A model generated the notes under the pieces. It made no database searches, was not told the DNA's origin, and worked only from the letters and a program-made list of their open reading frames with translations. A program made the translations under genes and the position numbers. DNA of 64,000 nucleotides, taken from positions 1-64,000 of the forward strand of contig NZ_WQPL01000007.1 in the NCBI RefSeq assembly GCF_018785245.1, read 5' to 3'. Positions within the stretch are counted from its first letter, which is position 1; each line of letters starts with the position of its first letter. Shown here piece by piece: positions 54,792-63,110 of this stretch. The stretch is from Collinsella aerofaciens (GTDB taxonomy: Bacteria > Actinomycetota > Coriobacteriia > Coriobacteriales > Coriobacteriaceae).

Positions 54792-56166
54792 GCCGTCTCC
54801 TCTCTTCGAACGACGCTGCGGCAGACGCGAACGCGCGCGCAACGTCGGGGTTCGCAGGATAGTAAACATGTGGAAAGCCCGCCACCAGGGACGGGGTGGT
54901 CGTCATGCACGGCCAGCCCTTGTCGCGCCGGGGCTTCTGCGCCCAGAAGTCGCCGCCCGGGCAGGTGGACTGCCAGTAGTGGAACTCGTGCGCGCGAATG
55001 CGTGTGCCGCGCGGCCCGTAGAGCCCATCGCGTTGGGAAGTAAGCTCCACGTACCCGAAATGGGACAGCCTTCCCCCGTTCTCGCTTGCGCCCTCAAGGG
55101 CGCCCGCAACAGGCCAGCGCCGCCCCTCGCTATCGGCGATTTCGCGCTGCAGGTACAGAAACCCACCGCATTCGGCGACCGTCGGCATGCCGGATTCCAC
55201 CGCGCGCCGCACCGCCTCGCGCATCGGCGCGTTCTCGGAGAGCTGCCGCGCATGGAGCTCCGGGTAGCCGCCCCCCAGATAGAGGGCGCTTGTCCCCCGG
55301 GGCAACTCGCCATCACACAGGGGGCTGAAAAAGGCCAGCTCGCAACCCAGGTCCTCGAGCGCGTGCAGGTTCTCCTCGTAGTAGAACGAGAACGCCTCGT
55401 CACGCGCGACGGCGACGATGGGCCGCGCTCCCGCGATCGGCTTCAACCGGTAAGGTTCCTCGCGGATATCGGGTGCCGTCGCCGCTATTTCGAGCAAGCG
55501 GTCGACGTCGACGCTCTTTTCCACCAGCTCGGCCATCTTGTCGATGCGCGCGGAGAGCTGCTCGACCTCGTCGGCGGTCACAAGCCCCAGATGCCGGCTA
55601 TCGAGCGAGAACGCCTCGTCGGCGGGAATATTCCCCAAAACCGCGACGCCCGTGTGCTTCTCGATCGCAGGCGCCGCGTAGGCGCAGGCAGCGGCGCTCG
55701 TCTTGTTCAGCATGACGCCGCGCACGTTCGCACAAGGCAGGAACTCGGCGATGCCGCGGATTACGGCGGCGAGCGATAAAGACGCCCCGCGCCCGTTCAC
55801 CACTAAAACGACCGGCGTTTCCGTATCGCGCGCAACCTGGTAGCTGCTCGCGTCGGCCACGCCGGGCGCCATGCCGTCGTAGAAGCCCATGACCCCCTCG
55901 AGCACCGCAACATCCGCGCCCGCGGCGCCGCGGGCGAGCAGGGCGCGCAGCGTCGGGGCGTCGGTGAAGAAGCCGTCTAAGTTGCCCGAGCGCGCACCCA
56001 CGACGCGGCGATGAAAGAGCGGGTCAATGTAGTCGGGGCCGCATTTGAAGGCCGCGCATGCAAGGCCGCGGCGCGCGAGCGCGCGCAGGAGCGCGCACGT
56101 TACGACCGTCTTGCCGCTCCCGCTCGAGGGCGCAGCGACCATGAAGCGCGGGATGGACGTGCTCAC
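54784..56166 (-). CDS. cbiA: cobyrinate a,c-diamide synthase
   Basis: Amidates the a and c side chains of cobyrinate with glutamine and ATP. 460 residues from a GTG at 56166 overlapping the cbiET stop. N-terminal P-loop domain RFMVAAPSSGSGKTVVTCALLRAL, KCGPDYIDPLFH, VLEGVMGFYDG. C-terminal glutaminase-like domain LYLGGGYPELHARQLS, VAECGGFLYLQ with the nucleophile Cys, and RIRAHEFHYW. Distinguished from cbiP by the PSSGSGKT loop and GFYDG. Confidence 0.95.
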   Translation of the reverse strand: MSTSIPRFMVAAPSSGSGKTVVTCALLRALARRGLACAAFKCGPDYIDPLFHRRVVGARSGNLDGFFTDAPTLRALLARGAAGADVAVLEGVMGFYDGMAPGVADASSYQVARDTETPVVLVVNGRGASLSLAAVIRGIAEFLPCANVRGVMLNKTSAAACAYAAPAIEKHTGVAVLGNIPADEAFSLDSRHLGLVTADEVEQLSARIDKMAELVEKSVDVDRLLEIAATAPDIREEPYRLKPIAGARPIVAVARDEAFSFYYEENLHALEDLGCELAFFSPLCDGELPRGTSALYLGGGYPELHARQLSENAPMREAVRRAVESGMPTVAECGGFLYLQREIADSEGRRWPVAGALEGASENGGRLSHFGYVELTSQRDGLYGPRGTRIRAHEFHYWQSTCPGGDFWAQKPRRDKGWPCMTTTPSLVAGFPHVYYPANPDVARAFASAAASFEERRRHG

Positions 56167-57512
56167 CGGGCGCCGCCTTCCCCACCTGCACCACGCGCGC
56201 TGACGAGGAACACGGGGTTTTGCGCCTTCATAAGATGGTGCGAGCCTACAGCCTCGGCGCGGGCGGCCGACACCTGGCACGCCTCGAACCCCTTAAAGCG
56301 CGAACCCGAGAGGAGCGCGCACGCCTCGGTGAGCGTCTCAACGGTGACGCATGGCACGCACAGACGAACCTGCGAGTTCTTCTCGAGCGCCGCCTCCACG
56401 ATGGAGGGAAGCTCGCCCGCGCTCCCGCCGACGAACACGGCGTCGGGGACGGGCAGTTTCGCGAGCGCTTCGGGGGCGACACCGGGGACCGCATGCACGT
56501 TGCCGCACCCAAATGCATCCGCGTTCTCTCGGATGAGCCGCACGCCGGCCGCGTTGCGCTCGACCGCCCATACCGACCCCGCTCGCGCGACGAGCGCCGC
56601 CTCGATCGACACGCTCCCCGTGCCGGCGCCGACGTCCCACACGGTGTCGGTCGCGGTAAGGCGCAGTTTCGCGAGCGCGACGGCGCGCACCTCCTGCTTG
56701 GTCATGGGAACGTCGCCACGGATGAAGAGCTCGTCGGGAATGCCCGAGGAAGCGTACGGCCAGCGGGAGCTCGCGGCGCGGGATGCGCCCGCAGAGTCCG
56801 CCGCGGAAGAAGCCGCCGCGGGCGCAGACGCGCCGGCCGGCGCCTCGGAGGCTGCGCTAGAGCCCGCAGGCGACCCGGCGCCGCCTGCGGGCTCGATAAG
56901 CATCACGTTCAAGTCGTCGAACGTCTGACCTGCGATTTCACTTGCGGTCGCGCAGGTGATGCGCTCGTCGGGGTACGACAGGCGCTCGGCCACCGTCACG
57001 CGCGCGTCCCCGAAGCCCGCCTGCACAAGCTCGCCCGAAAGCCGCGAGGGGTCTTCCCCGCCCGACGTGGCGAGGAAGAGCTCACCTGCGCGCTCGGCCT
57101 CGGCCACGATGTCGCACGCCACGCCGTGAGCGCTCGCGAAGCGCCAATCCTGCCATGGACGCGCGAGGCGCGCAGCGAGATACGACGCTGAGCTTATGCC
57201 GGGAATGACGTGCACGTCCACCTGCGCGTCGCCGGAGAGCGCCTCCACCAGGCGGCGCGCGCCGCTGAACAGCCCCACATCGCCCGTCATCACGACCACG
57301 GCGCGCTGCCACGACGCCGCATCGGTGAGCGCGGCGACGATGTCCGCCGTCTTCACGAGCTCGCATCTCACCACGTCGGGCGGCACGTCGATGCCGGCAA
57401 GCGCGCGATGAGCGCCGATGACCACGTCGGCGATATCGATCGCGTCGAGCGCCGCGCGCGAGAGCAAGTCGGGGTTTCCGGGCCCCGCCCCGATGATCGT
57501 TACCTTTCGCAT
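56163..57512 (-). CDS. cbiET: CbiE-CbiT fusion: precorrin-6B C5,15-methyltransferase (decarboxylating)
   Basis: Methylates C5 and C15 and decarboxylates the C12 acetate, both with SAM. 449 residues. Residues 1-203 are a class III tetrapyrrole methylase (VTIIGAGPGNPDLLSRAAL, VVVMTGDVGLFSGARRL, VHVIPGISSASYLAARL). Residues ~205-248 are an Ala/Ser/Gly/Pro linker. Residues ~250-449 are CbiT, a class I methyltransferase (ELFIRGDVPMTKQEVRAVALAKL, VWDVGAGTGSVSIEAAL, AVERNAAGVRLIREN, DAVFVGGSAGELPSIV). CobL of the aerobic pathway has the same fused layout, but the neighbours (cbiD, cbiG) indicate the anaerobic route. Confidence 0.94.
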   Translation of the reverse strand: MRKVTIIGAGPGNPDLLSRAALDAIDIADVVIGAHRALAGIDVPPDVVRCELVKTADIVAALTDAASWQRAVVVMTGDVGLFSGARRLVEALSGDAQVDVHVIPGISSASYLAARLARPWQDWRFASAHGVACDIVAEAERAGELFLATSGGEDPSRLSGELVQAGFGDARVTVAERLSYPDERITCATASEIAGQTFDDLNVMLIEPAGGAGSPAGSSAASEAPAGASAPAAASSAADSAGASRAASSRWPYASSGIPDELFIRGDVPMTKQEVRAVALAKLRLTATDTVWDVGAGTGSVSIEAALVARAGSVWAVERNAAGVRLIRENADAFGCGNVHAVPGVAPEALAKLPVPDAVFVGGSAGELPSIVEAALEKNSQVRLCVPCVTVETLTEACALLSGSRFKGFEACQVSAARAEAVGSHHLMKAQNPVFLVSARGAGGEGGAR

Positions 57513-58243
57513 GGAATCTCCCGATACCCGCGCGGCGTGACCATGCGGCCGCCCACGCGCTTCGTGTCCGCGTTGCCGACGAACACGGTGGTGAACATAT
57601 CGGCGTCGATCTCCCCCAGCTCAGAGAGCCTGCACATGCCCGACTGCTGCCCCTCGCGCCCGATGTTGCGTACCCAGCCGCAGAACGTGTCGGGGGCCTT
57701 CCATTCGAGCATAATCTTCGCCGCGCGTAAGAGCCTGTCGGCGCGCTTTCTGCTGCGCGGGTTGTACAAACAGATGCAGAAGTCGGCGCTCGCCACGGCG
57801 GCGAGCCTGCGCTCGATGACCTCCCACGGCGTGAGCAGGTCGGAGAGCGACACGACCGCGAAGTCGTGGGCAAGCGGAGCGCCGAGCACCGCCGACCCGC
57901 TCTGAGCCGCGGTGGCCCCGGCGATAACTTCCACGTCTACATCGGGGTAGTCCTCCGCAAGCTCCAGCACGGGGCTCGCCATGCCGTACACGCCCGCGTC
58001 ACCGCTGCACACGAGCGCCACGGCTTCTCCGCTCTGCGCGCGCGAAAGCGCCAGGCGGCACCGTTCGACCTCGTGCATCATCGGCGTCGCGAGATGCGCC
58101 GCGTCGGGCACGGCGGCGAGCGCGAGCTCCACGTATTTCGTGTACCCCACAACGATGTCGGCCGCCTCGAGCGCGCGCCGGGCCGCAATCGTCATGCCGT
58201 CGGGGCCGCCCGGGCCGATCCCCACCACGAAGAGCTTTCCCAT
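57500..58243 (-). CDS. cbiH: (cobalt-)precorrin-3B C17-methyltransferase
   Basis: Methylates C17 and drives ring contraction. 247 residues of the class III methylase fold: KLFVVGIGPGGPDGMTIAARRALEAADIVVGYTKYVEL, ALVCSGDAGVYGMASPVLEL, VEVIAGATAAQSGSAVLGAPLAHDFAVVSLSDLLTPWEVIERRL and YNPRSRKRADRLLRA, which is specific to CbiH/CobJ. It overlaps cbiET by 13 bases and directly abuts cbiG. Confidence 0.95.
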   Translation of the reverse strand: MGKLFVVGIGPGGPDGMTIAARRALEAADIVVGYTKYVELALAAVPDAAHLATPMMHEVERCRLALSRAQSGEAVALVCSGDAGVYGMASPVLELAEDYPDVDVEVIAGATAAQSGSAVLGAPLAHDFAVVSLSDLLTPWEVIERRLAAVASADFCICLYNPRSRKRADRLLRAAKIMLEWKAPDTFCGWVRNIGREGQQSGMCRLSELGEIDADMFTTVFVGNADTKRVGGRMVTPRGYREIPCER

Positions 58244-59376
58244 TACCGCTCCTTAAACGAAAGTTCGATAGTTACCTTGGAAAACGCGACGGTCACGCCG
58301 CCGTGAGCGAGCTTCGGGAAGATAAGTTTGCCCCCGTCCGCGAGCGCCGCGCGCTCACACACGTTGTCGACCCCCACCGTCGCGCGCACGAAATCAGATG
58401 GCGAAACGCTGCCTTCGACCTGCGACAACTCCTCTGCGGAATACGTCGCAAGCGGGATATTGCGCGCGCGGCAGAAGGCGAGCAGACCCTCCTCGTGCGC
58501 CTTCACGTCGATCGTCGCCGCCTCGCGCACGGCCAAAGGCGAGATGCCCGCCTGCCCGCACGCGAGAAGAAACGCCTCCCCGATCGCTTCGGCGCACGCA
58601 CCGCGACGGCACCCTATGCCCGCAACGATACAGGGCACGACAAGGCGAAGCGGCTCGGGCGCAGGCGCCTGCACCCGCATGCCCGCCGGCATCCCCGTCT
58701 CACCGGCGGGCACGACCTCGTCCGTTGTCTCTGCCGCGCGAACGAACGCACCTGCATTCGCGCCAGCGAACGGCGACACGACGATATCGGCCCGAGCGCG
58801 GTCGGACGCAATGTCTACCCCCTCAGGCGGCTGTCCCGAAATCGGCATGTCGGAATAGAGCGCCACGCGCCCGCCCGAAAGCAGCCGCGACGACACTCGC
58901 TTGATGGCCTCGGGATTCGAAACGGCGAGCCCCGCACAGCGCGCCCACGTATCCACCGCCCACACGCCGCGGACGTCGGTCGCCGTGGTGATGACGGGGA
59001 TGGCCCCTACCGCGCGTGCCACAGTTTGCGCAAGCTCGTTCGCACCGCCCAAATGCCCCGACAAAAGCGGGACGGCAAAGCGCCCCGCCTCGTCAATCAC
59101 CACAACCGCGGAATCGGTTGCCTTCGAAGCGACATGCGGCGCGATCGCCCGCACGGCGATGCCCGCCGCGCCCACGAACAGAAGCGCGTCCGACGCTTCC
59201 CACGCAAGCGCCGTCCATGCGCGCAGGTCGGCCTTCCCCTCGCCGAACCCGCGCGAAACGGAAACGTCCCAGCCAGGGTCATCTTCACCTGTCTGCGCGC
59301 AATCGGAAAGCGCGCGTGCGGTGCGCTCCGCCAACGCATACCCCCTCTCAGTGAACGCTATGCAGGAAATCCTCAT
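58243..59376 (-). CDS. cbiG: cobalt-precorrin-5A hydrolase
   Basis: Opens the delta-lactone of cobalt-precorrin-5A with loss of acetaldehyde; marks the anaerobic pathway. 377 residues with all three parts: N-terminal domain (ISCIAFTERGYALAERTARAL, LLFVGAAGIAVRAIAPHVASKATDSAVVVIDEAGRFAVPLLSGHLGGANELAQTVA), a variable middle, and the C-terminal domain (VAGIGCRRGACAEAIGEAF, ATIDVKAHEEGLLAFCR, VCERAALADGGKLIFPKLAHGGVTVA). One base overlap with cbiH. Confidence 0.95.
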   Translation of the reverse strand: MRISCIAFTERGYALAERTARALSDCAQTGEDDPGWDVSVSRGFGEGKADLRAWTALAWEASDALLFVGAAGIAVRAIAPHVASKATDSAVVVIDEAGRFAVPLLSGHLGGANELAQTVARAVGAIPVITTATDVRGVWAVDTWARCAGLAVSNPEAIKRVSSRLLSGGRVALYSDMPISGQPPEGVDIASDRARADIVVSPFAGANAGAFVRAAETTDEVVPAGETGMPAGMRVQAPAPEPLRLVVPCIVAGIGCRRGACAEAIGEAFLLACGQAGISPLAVREAATIDVKAHEEGLLAFCRARNIPLATYSAEELSQVEGSVSPSDFVRATVGVDNVCERAALADGGKLIFPKLAHGGVTVAFSKVTIELSFKER

Positions 59377-59610
59377 CTAGCGCACCACCATCGTCGAGAA
59401 GTAGCTGCCCCGATCGGGCACATCGTCAAGCGAGCGGTACACGCGCTCGCCCGGAAGTCCACAGTCCTCTACGAGCTCGGCACCGTCAAAGGCGCCCTCC
59501 TCGCAAAGAATGCGCTTCGTGTCCGCAAGCGAGCGGCGCGCCTTCATAACCACCTTCGTCCCCGGCCAGCCGATTGCGCGGCCCACCTCGTACAGCACGC
59601 CTTTACTCAT
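59377..59610 (-). pseudogene. cbiL: precorrin-2 C20-methyltransferase remnant with internal deletion
   Basis: The 77-residue frame begins MSKGVLYEVG, matching the extreme N-terminus of CbiL/CobI, then runs directly into a CbiL C-terminus: GTKVVMKARRSLADTKRIL, LVEDCGLPGERVYRSLDDVPDRGSYFSTMVV. The SAM-binding core between these (about 150 residues, including GPGDPEL and the GxSS region) is absent while the frame is kept. Normal CbiL is 220-240 residues. It cannot be an active methyltransferase. The start overlaps the cbiD stop by eight bases and the end abuts cbiG, so operon spacing is intact. A deletion in the strain or an assembly collapse could both explain it. Confidence 0.8.
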
Positions 59611-60787
59611 ACGTCGCCCCCAATACCCCGATAACTGCATCGGCGCCCGACGTGCGGAAAAGCTCGCGGCGCTCGGCGTCGAACACGACCGCGGCGATGT
59701 CGCATGCGCCCGCCGCGCGGCGGCGCAACCTGTCCTCGATTGCCGCAGCGAGCGAGGCGCACGCAGCGTCCCCCACGCCGGCGGCCTCGATTACCTCGAG
59801 TGCCGCCGTGGTCGTGACGGACGTCATGATCTCGCGCACGGTCTTCGCGCCCGCGCCGGCCATGGCCGCGTGGGCGGCCAGAATCTCCGCGCGGCAGTCG
59901 GCGGTACGCGAATGGGTGTCCATGATGCCGCCCGCGACCTTCACCAACTTGCCGATGTGTCCCACAAGAAGGACATTGGTAAATCCCTCGCGAATGCAGC
60001 AATCAATCGCATCGCCCACGAAGTTGGAGATGAAGACCACCGGCGCACCGTTTAGGTGGAAATGCCCTGAGATGAACTGCGCGCCGTAGTTGCCGGGCGT
60101 GAGCACGACTCCGCACCGCCCCATAGCCGCATGCTGCCGGATCTCGAGCTCGATACTGTCGCGCAAGGCAGCGAGGCTGCGCGGCTCGACGATGCCCGTC
60201 GTGCCCAGGATGGAGATGCCGTCCTTTATCCCCAGGTGCGGGTTGAAGGTCTTTTTGGCAAGGGCAACACCCTCGGGTACCGAAATCGTCACAGCAATAT
60301 TTCCAGAAAAGCCGTGCGCGGCGCACACCTCGCGCACCGCCGAAGTGATCATCGCGCGCGGCGTCGCGTTGATGGCGGCCGCCCCCACCGGCTGCTCGAG
60401 CCCGGGCAATGTCACGCGCCCCACGCCCACGCCGCCATCGACGGAAACTTCCGATTCGCGCGCGGGCACGTCCTTGCTGCCCGCAGCACCCGTGCCCGAC
60501 CCCGCATGTTCCACGTGCGCGTACACGAGTACGCCGTCAGTCACATCGGCATCGTCGCCTGCGTCCTTTCGCACGGCGCACTGGGCGCACCCCTCGCCGA
60601 TGCATGCGTCGACCACGTTCGCCTCGACGGGCAGCCCGCCGGGGGTGACGATCGACACGCGGCCGACGGGCTTTCGTGACAAAAGCATCTCGCAGGCCGC
60701 CTTCGCCGCGAGCGCGGCGCAGCTCCCCGTGGTGTAGCCGCAGCGCAGGCGGGTCGTCCCGGTATATATGTAGTGCTCGAAGGCCAC
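59603..60787 (-). CDS. cbiD: cobalt-precorrin-5B C1-methyltransferase
   Basis: SAM-dependent methylation at C1 in the anaerobic pathway. 394 residues. Family signatures: LRCGYTTGSCAALAAKAACEML, VSIVTPGGLPVEANVVDA, EGVALAKKTFNPHLGIKDGISILGTTGIVEPRS, LTPGNYGAQF and NVLLVGHIGKLVKVAGGIMDTHSRTADCRAEILAAHAA. The GTG at 60787 lies one base after the cbiF stop. Somewhat longer than many CbiD because of a Gly/Asp-rich insertion near residues 70-95. Confidence 0.94.
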   Translation of the reverse strand: MAFEHYIYTGTTRLRCGYTTGSCAALAAKAACEMLLSRKPVGRVSIVTPGGLPVEANVVDACIGEGCAQCAVRKDAGDDADVTDGVLVYAHVEHAGSGTGAAGSKDVPARESEVSVDGGVGVGRVTLPGLEQPVGAAAINATPRAMITSAVREVCAAHGFSGNIAVTISVPEGVALAKKTFNPHLGIKDGISILGTTGIVEPRSLAALRDSIELEIRQHAAMGRCGVVLTPGNYGAQFISGHFHLNGAPVVFISNFVGDAIDCCIREGFTNVLLVGHIGKLVKVAGGIMDTHSRTADCRAEILAAHAAMAGAGAKTVREIMTSVTTTAALEVIEAAGVGDAACASLAAAIEDRLRRRAAGACDIAAVVFDAERRELFRTSGADAVIGVLGATYE

Positions 60788-60788
60788 G

Positions 60789-61580
60789 CTAGCTGCTCGC
60801 CTTCCGATACCCCGTGGCAAACGAAGGGTCGTAAAGCTTGCTGCGCTCGTACGACTCTGCTTGCGCGCCGTTGTGCGAAAACCCGCCGCGAGCTCCGAGC
60901 ACGCGGCCCACCACCACGAGCGCCGTGCGGTCGATGCCCTCTCGCGCGCCCGCATCGGCGAGCGTGCCCACTGTGCATCGCACCACGCGCTCCTCAGGCC
61001 AGGTCGCCTTGTACACGAGCGCCGCCGGCTCATCGGAGCTGCGGCCCGCGGCCAAAAGCTCGGCGGAAAGCTCGGCGAGCATACCCGAGCTCAGGAAGAT
61101 GACCATAGTCGAGCCGCTTTCCGCCATGGTGCGCATGCCCTCGCCCGCGGGCATGGGGGTGCGCCCGGAAAGCCGCGTAATCACGACCGACTGGCTGATT
61201 CCCGGCAGCGTATATTCCTGACGAAGCGCCGCCGCGGCACCGCAAAAGCTCGACACGCCGGGCACCACCTCGTAGTCCACGCCGCGCGCGTCGAGCGCGT
61301 CCATCTGCTCCTGGATGGCGCCGTACAGGCACGGGTCGCCCGTGTGCAGGCGCACCACTTCCTCGCCCCGCGCATCTGCCGCGCACATCACGTCGAGCAC
61401 TTCCTCCAAGGTCATGTACGCGCTGTCGTAGACGATGCAGGATTCCTTGCACTCAGCGAGCAGCTCGGGGTTCACAAGGCTTCCCGCCCAAACGACCACG
61501 TCGGCCGCGCGCAGAAGGCGCGCCCCGCGCAGCGTGATAAGGTCGGCGGCGCCCGAGCCTGCGCCAACGATATGAATCAT
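60789..61580 (-). CDS. cbiF: (cobalt-)precorrin-4 C11-methyltransferase
   Basis: Methylates C11. 263 residues, class III methylase: MIHIVGAGSGAADLITLRGARLLRAADVVVWAGSLVNPELL, VRLHTGDPCLYGAIQEQMDAL, YEVVPGVSSFCGAAAALRQEYTLPGISQSVVITRLSGRTPMPAGE, SGSTMVIFLSSGM and YKATWPEERVVRCTVGTLA, all CbiF/CobM-specific. The ATG at 61580 has GGGAAGG five bases upstream. First gene of the leftward cobalamin operon; about 160 bases separate it from the divergent promoter at 61712-61740. Confidence 0.95.
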   Translation of the reverse strand: MIHIVGAGSGAADLITLRGARLLRAADVVVWAGSLVNPELLAECKESCIVYDSAYMTLEEVLDVMCAADARGEEVVRLHTGDPCLYGAIQEQMDALDARGVDYEVVPGVSSFCGAAAALRQEYTLPGISQSVVITRLSGRTPMPAGEGMRTMAESGSTMVIFLSSGMLAELSAELLAAGRSSDEPAALVYKATWPEERVVRCTVGTLADAGAREGIDRTALVVVGRVLGARGGFSHNGAQAESYERSKLYDPSFATGYRKASS

Positions 61581-61711
61581 CCGAGCCTTCCCTTCCCGTT
61601 TCTCATCGCAACCGTTTACGCCGCCATTCGCGCAGCGGGCAAAACACGGCGCCCGCAGCGGCAATCGGCGCAAATACGCAGGCAGGAGGCGCAATGCCGC
61701 CCGCCCTGGCT

Positions 61712-61740
61712 TTGACACGTTCACAAGTGCCCACTATCAT
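61712..61740 (+). promoter_or_regulatory. sigma70-type promoter for the riboswitch transcript
   Basis: Consensus -35 TTGACA (61712-61717), 17-base spacer, -10 TATCAT (61735-61740). Transcription would begin near 61747, about 40 bases before the riboswitch. The reverse strand has TATGAT overlapping the same -10, possibly part of the divergent cbiF promoter, but with a poor -35. Confidence 0.75.
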
Positions 61741-61784
61741 AGTAAAAGTTTCGGCAACGAGCATATGACAATCGGATAAAAGGA

Positions 61785-61935
61785 AATGACCGGCGCGGCG
61801 CCCGCACAGCCCGCGCTGGCTTGCGGAGGGAACCAGGTGGGAATCCTGGGCAAGGGACATTACTGTATAGGACGCGCGGGCGAACCGCCTCGCGCCCCAA
61901 GCCAGACTGCTTCGCCTTTTCCTCACGGCATCGCC
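61785..61935 (+). ncRNA. cobalamin riboswitch
   Basis: The leader contains the conserved core of the adenosylcobalamin/cobalamin riboswitch: GGGAACCAGGTGGGAATCCTGG, then ACTGTATAGG, and a distal AAGCCAGACTGCTT (B12-box-like), with intervening G/C-rich stems. It lies upstream of the CbiK-type gene on the plus strand, so vitamin B12 should repress that transcript. It is not on the transcript of the 17-gene cbi/cob operon. Boundaries are approximate. Confidence 0.88.
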
Positions 61936-61954
61936 GTGGCGTTAGCTCCTTGTG

Positions 61955-61979
61955 AACCCCGAGGGGTGCGCTTTTCTTT
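61955..61979 (+). terminator. expression-platform terminator candidate
   Basis: ACCCC-GAG-GGGT followed by GCGCTTTTCTTTC, just after the riboswitch core. A further hairpin, GCCGG/CCGGC at 62004-62017, lies immediately before the GAGGAAAGG ribosome-binding site and could instead control translation. Confidence 0.45.
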
Positions 61980-62038
61980 CGCTTGTGCCGACAAGCAACT
62001 GTCGCCGGGGGACCGGCAAACCGAGGAAAGGAAAAACC

Positions 62039-62965
62039 ATGTCCGACCAGATGTCACGCCGCGGCTTCATGGGCGCCGCAGCAACCGGAGCCTTCGCGCT
62101 CGCCGGAGCCGCGCTCGCGGGCTGCTCCAGCACCTCCGCGAGTTCCGAGAAATCGAGCGAAAAGGAGAAGGCCGTGAAGCCGGTCATCCTCGTCACGAGC
62201 TTCGGCACGAGCTACAACGACTCGCGCCACATCACCATCGGCGCCATCGAAGACGCTATCCGCGAGAAGTACTGGCAGGACTACGACATCCGCCGCGCCT
62301 TCACCGCGCAGATCATCATCGACAAGCTGAAGAAGCGCGACGGCATCACGATCGACAACATGACCGAGGCGCTCGACCGCTGCGTGGAAGACGGCGTGAA
62401 GGAAATCGTCGTGCAGCCGACGCATCTCATGGGTGGCCTGGAATACACCGACGTGAAAGACGAGCTCGACAAGTACGCCGACAAGTTCGACAAAATCTCG
62501 CTCGGCGACCCGCTGCTCACCTCCGACGACGACTACAAGAAGGTGGCCGCAGCCATTAAGGAGAACATGGCGTCCTTCGACGACGGCAAGACGGCGCTGT
62601 GCCTCATGGGCCACGGCACCGAAGCCGATTCCAACGCCGACTATGCCAAGATGCAGGAAGTGTTTAAGAACGAGGGCTTGACGCAGTTCTTCGTCGGCAC
62701 CGTCGAGGCTGAACCGACCTGCGAGGATGTTATCGCCGCCGCGAGCGCCGCAGGCTACAAGAAGGCCGTGCTCGCGCCGTTCATGGTGGTCGCGGGCGAC
62801 CACGCGAACAACGACATGGCAGACGAGACCGACCCCGACAGCTGGGCTGCGAAGTTCGTGGCCGCCGGCTTCGAAGTGACGTGCCTGCTCCAGGGTCTGG
62901 GACAGAACGTCGCGGTCGACGACATCTACGTCGCGCACGTGGACGACGCCATCGCCAAGCTGTAA
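62039..62965 (+). CDS. cbiK: CbiK-type sirohydrochlorin cobaltochelatase, Tat lipoprotein
   Basis: 308 residues. The N-terminus is a twin-arginine signal with lipobox: SRRGFMGAAATGAFALAGAALAGC, with the arginines at 7-8 and the lipidated Cys at 29. The mature part is a CbiK-family chelatase: KPVILVTSFGTSYNDSRHITIGAIEDAIREKY, VVQPTHLMGG, ALCLMGHGTEADSNADY (His ~192), FFVGTVEAEPTCEDVI and APFMVVAGDHANNDMA (His ~255). Cytosolic CbiK inserts cobalt into sirohydrochlorin. An exported form is known in Desulfovibrio, where a role with heme or metal outside the cytosol has been discussed. Here export plus lipoprotein neighbours suggests tetrapyrrole or metal handling at the cell surface. Under the riboswitch upstream. 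Confidence 0.9.
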   Translation: MSDQMSRRGFMGAAATGAFALAGAALAGCSSTSASSEKSSEKEKAVKPVILVTSFGTSYNDSRHITIGAIEDAIREKYWQDYDIRRAFTAQIIIDKLKKRDGITIDNMTEALDRCVEDGVKEIVVQPTHLMGGLEYTDVKDELDKYADKFDKISLGDPLLTSDDDYKKVAAAIKENMASFDDGKTALCLMGHGTEADSNADYAKMQEVFKNEGLTQFFVGTVEAEPTCEDVIAAASAAGYKKAVLAPFMVVAGDHANNDMADETDPDSWAAKFVAAGFEVTCLLQGLGQNVAVDDIYVAHVDDAIAKL

Positions 62966-62974
62966 ACTCCCCGC

Positions 62975-63045
62975 GCACGGGGGCGCCGGTCGCGTCCCCG
63001 TGCAACGGGCATGCGCCTTCCCCGACTGACGGCGCATGCCCGTTG
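62975..63045 (+). repeat. two adjacent strong hairpins after cbiK
   Basis: GCACGGGG/CCCCGTGC (62975-62982 with 62996-63003) and a perfect 15-bp stem (63003-63017 with 63031-63045). Neither is followed by a T-run, so read-through into the lipoprotein genes is possible, with the stems acting as mRNA stabilisers. Confidence 0.6.
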
Positions 63046-63110
63046 CATTCGCATCCCGCCCGCCCACCGCACGGCGCGGGCGGTCGAAGCGATTGAAAGG
63101 AACCCCCTCC

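Noticed and set aside
56163-57512. Aerobic-pathway CobL
   Set aside because: The fused E-T layout alone would allow it, but the neighbours cbiD and cbiG are markers of the anaerobic pathway and no cobG, cobF or cobNST is present.
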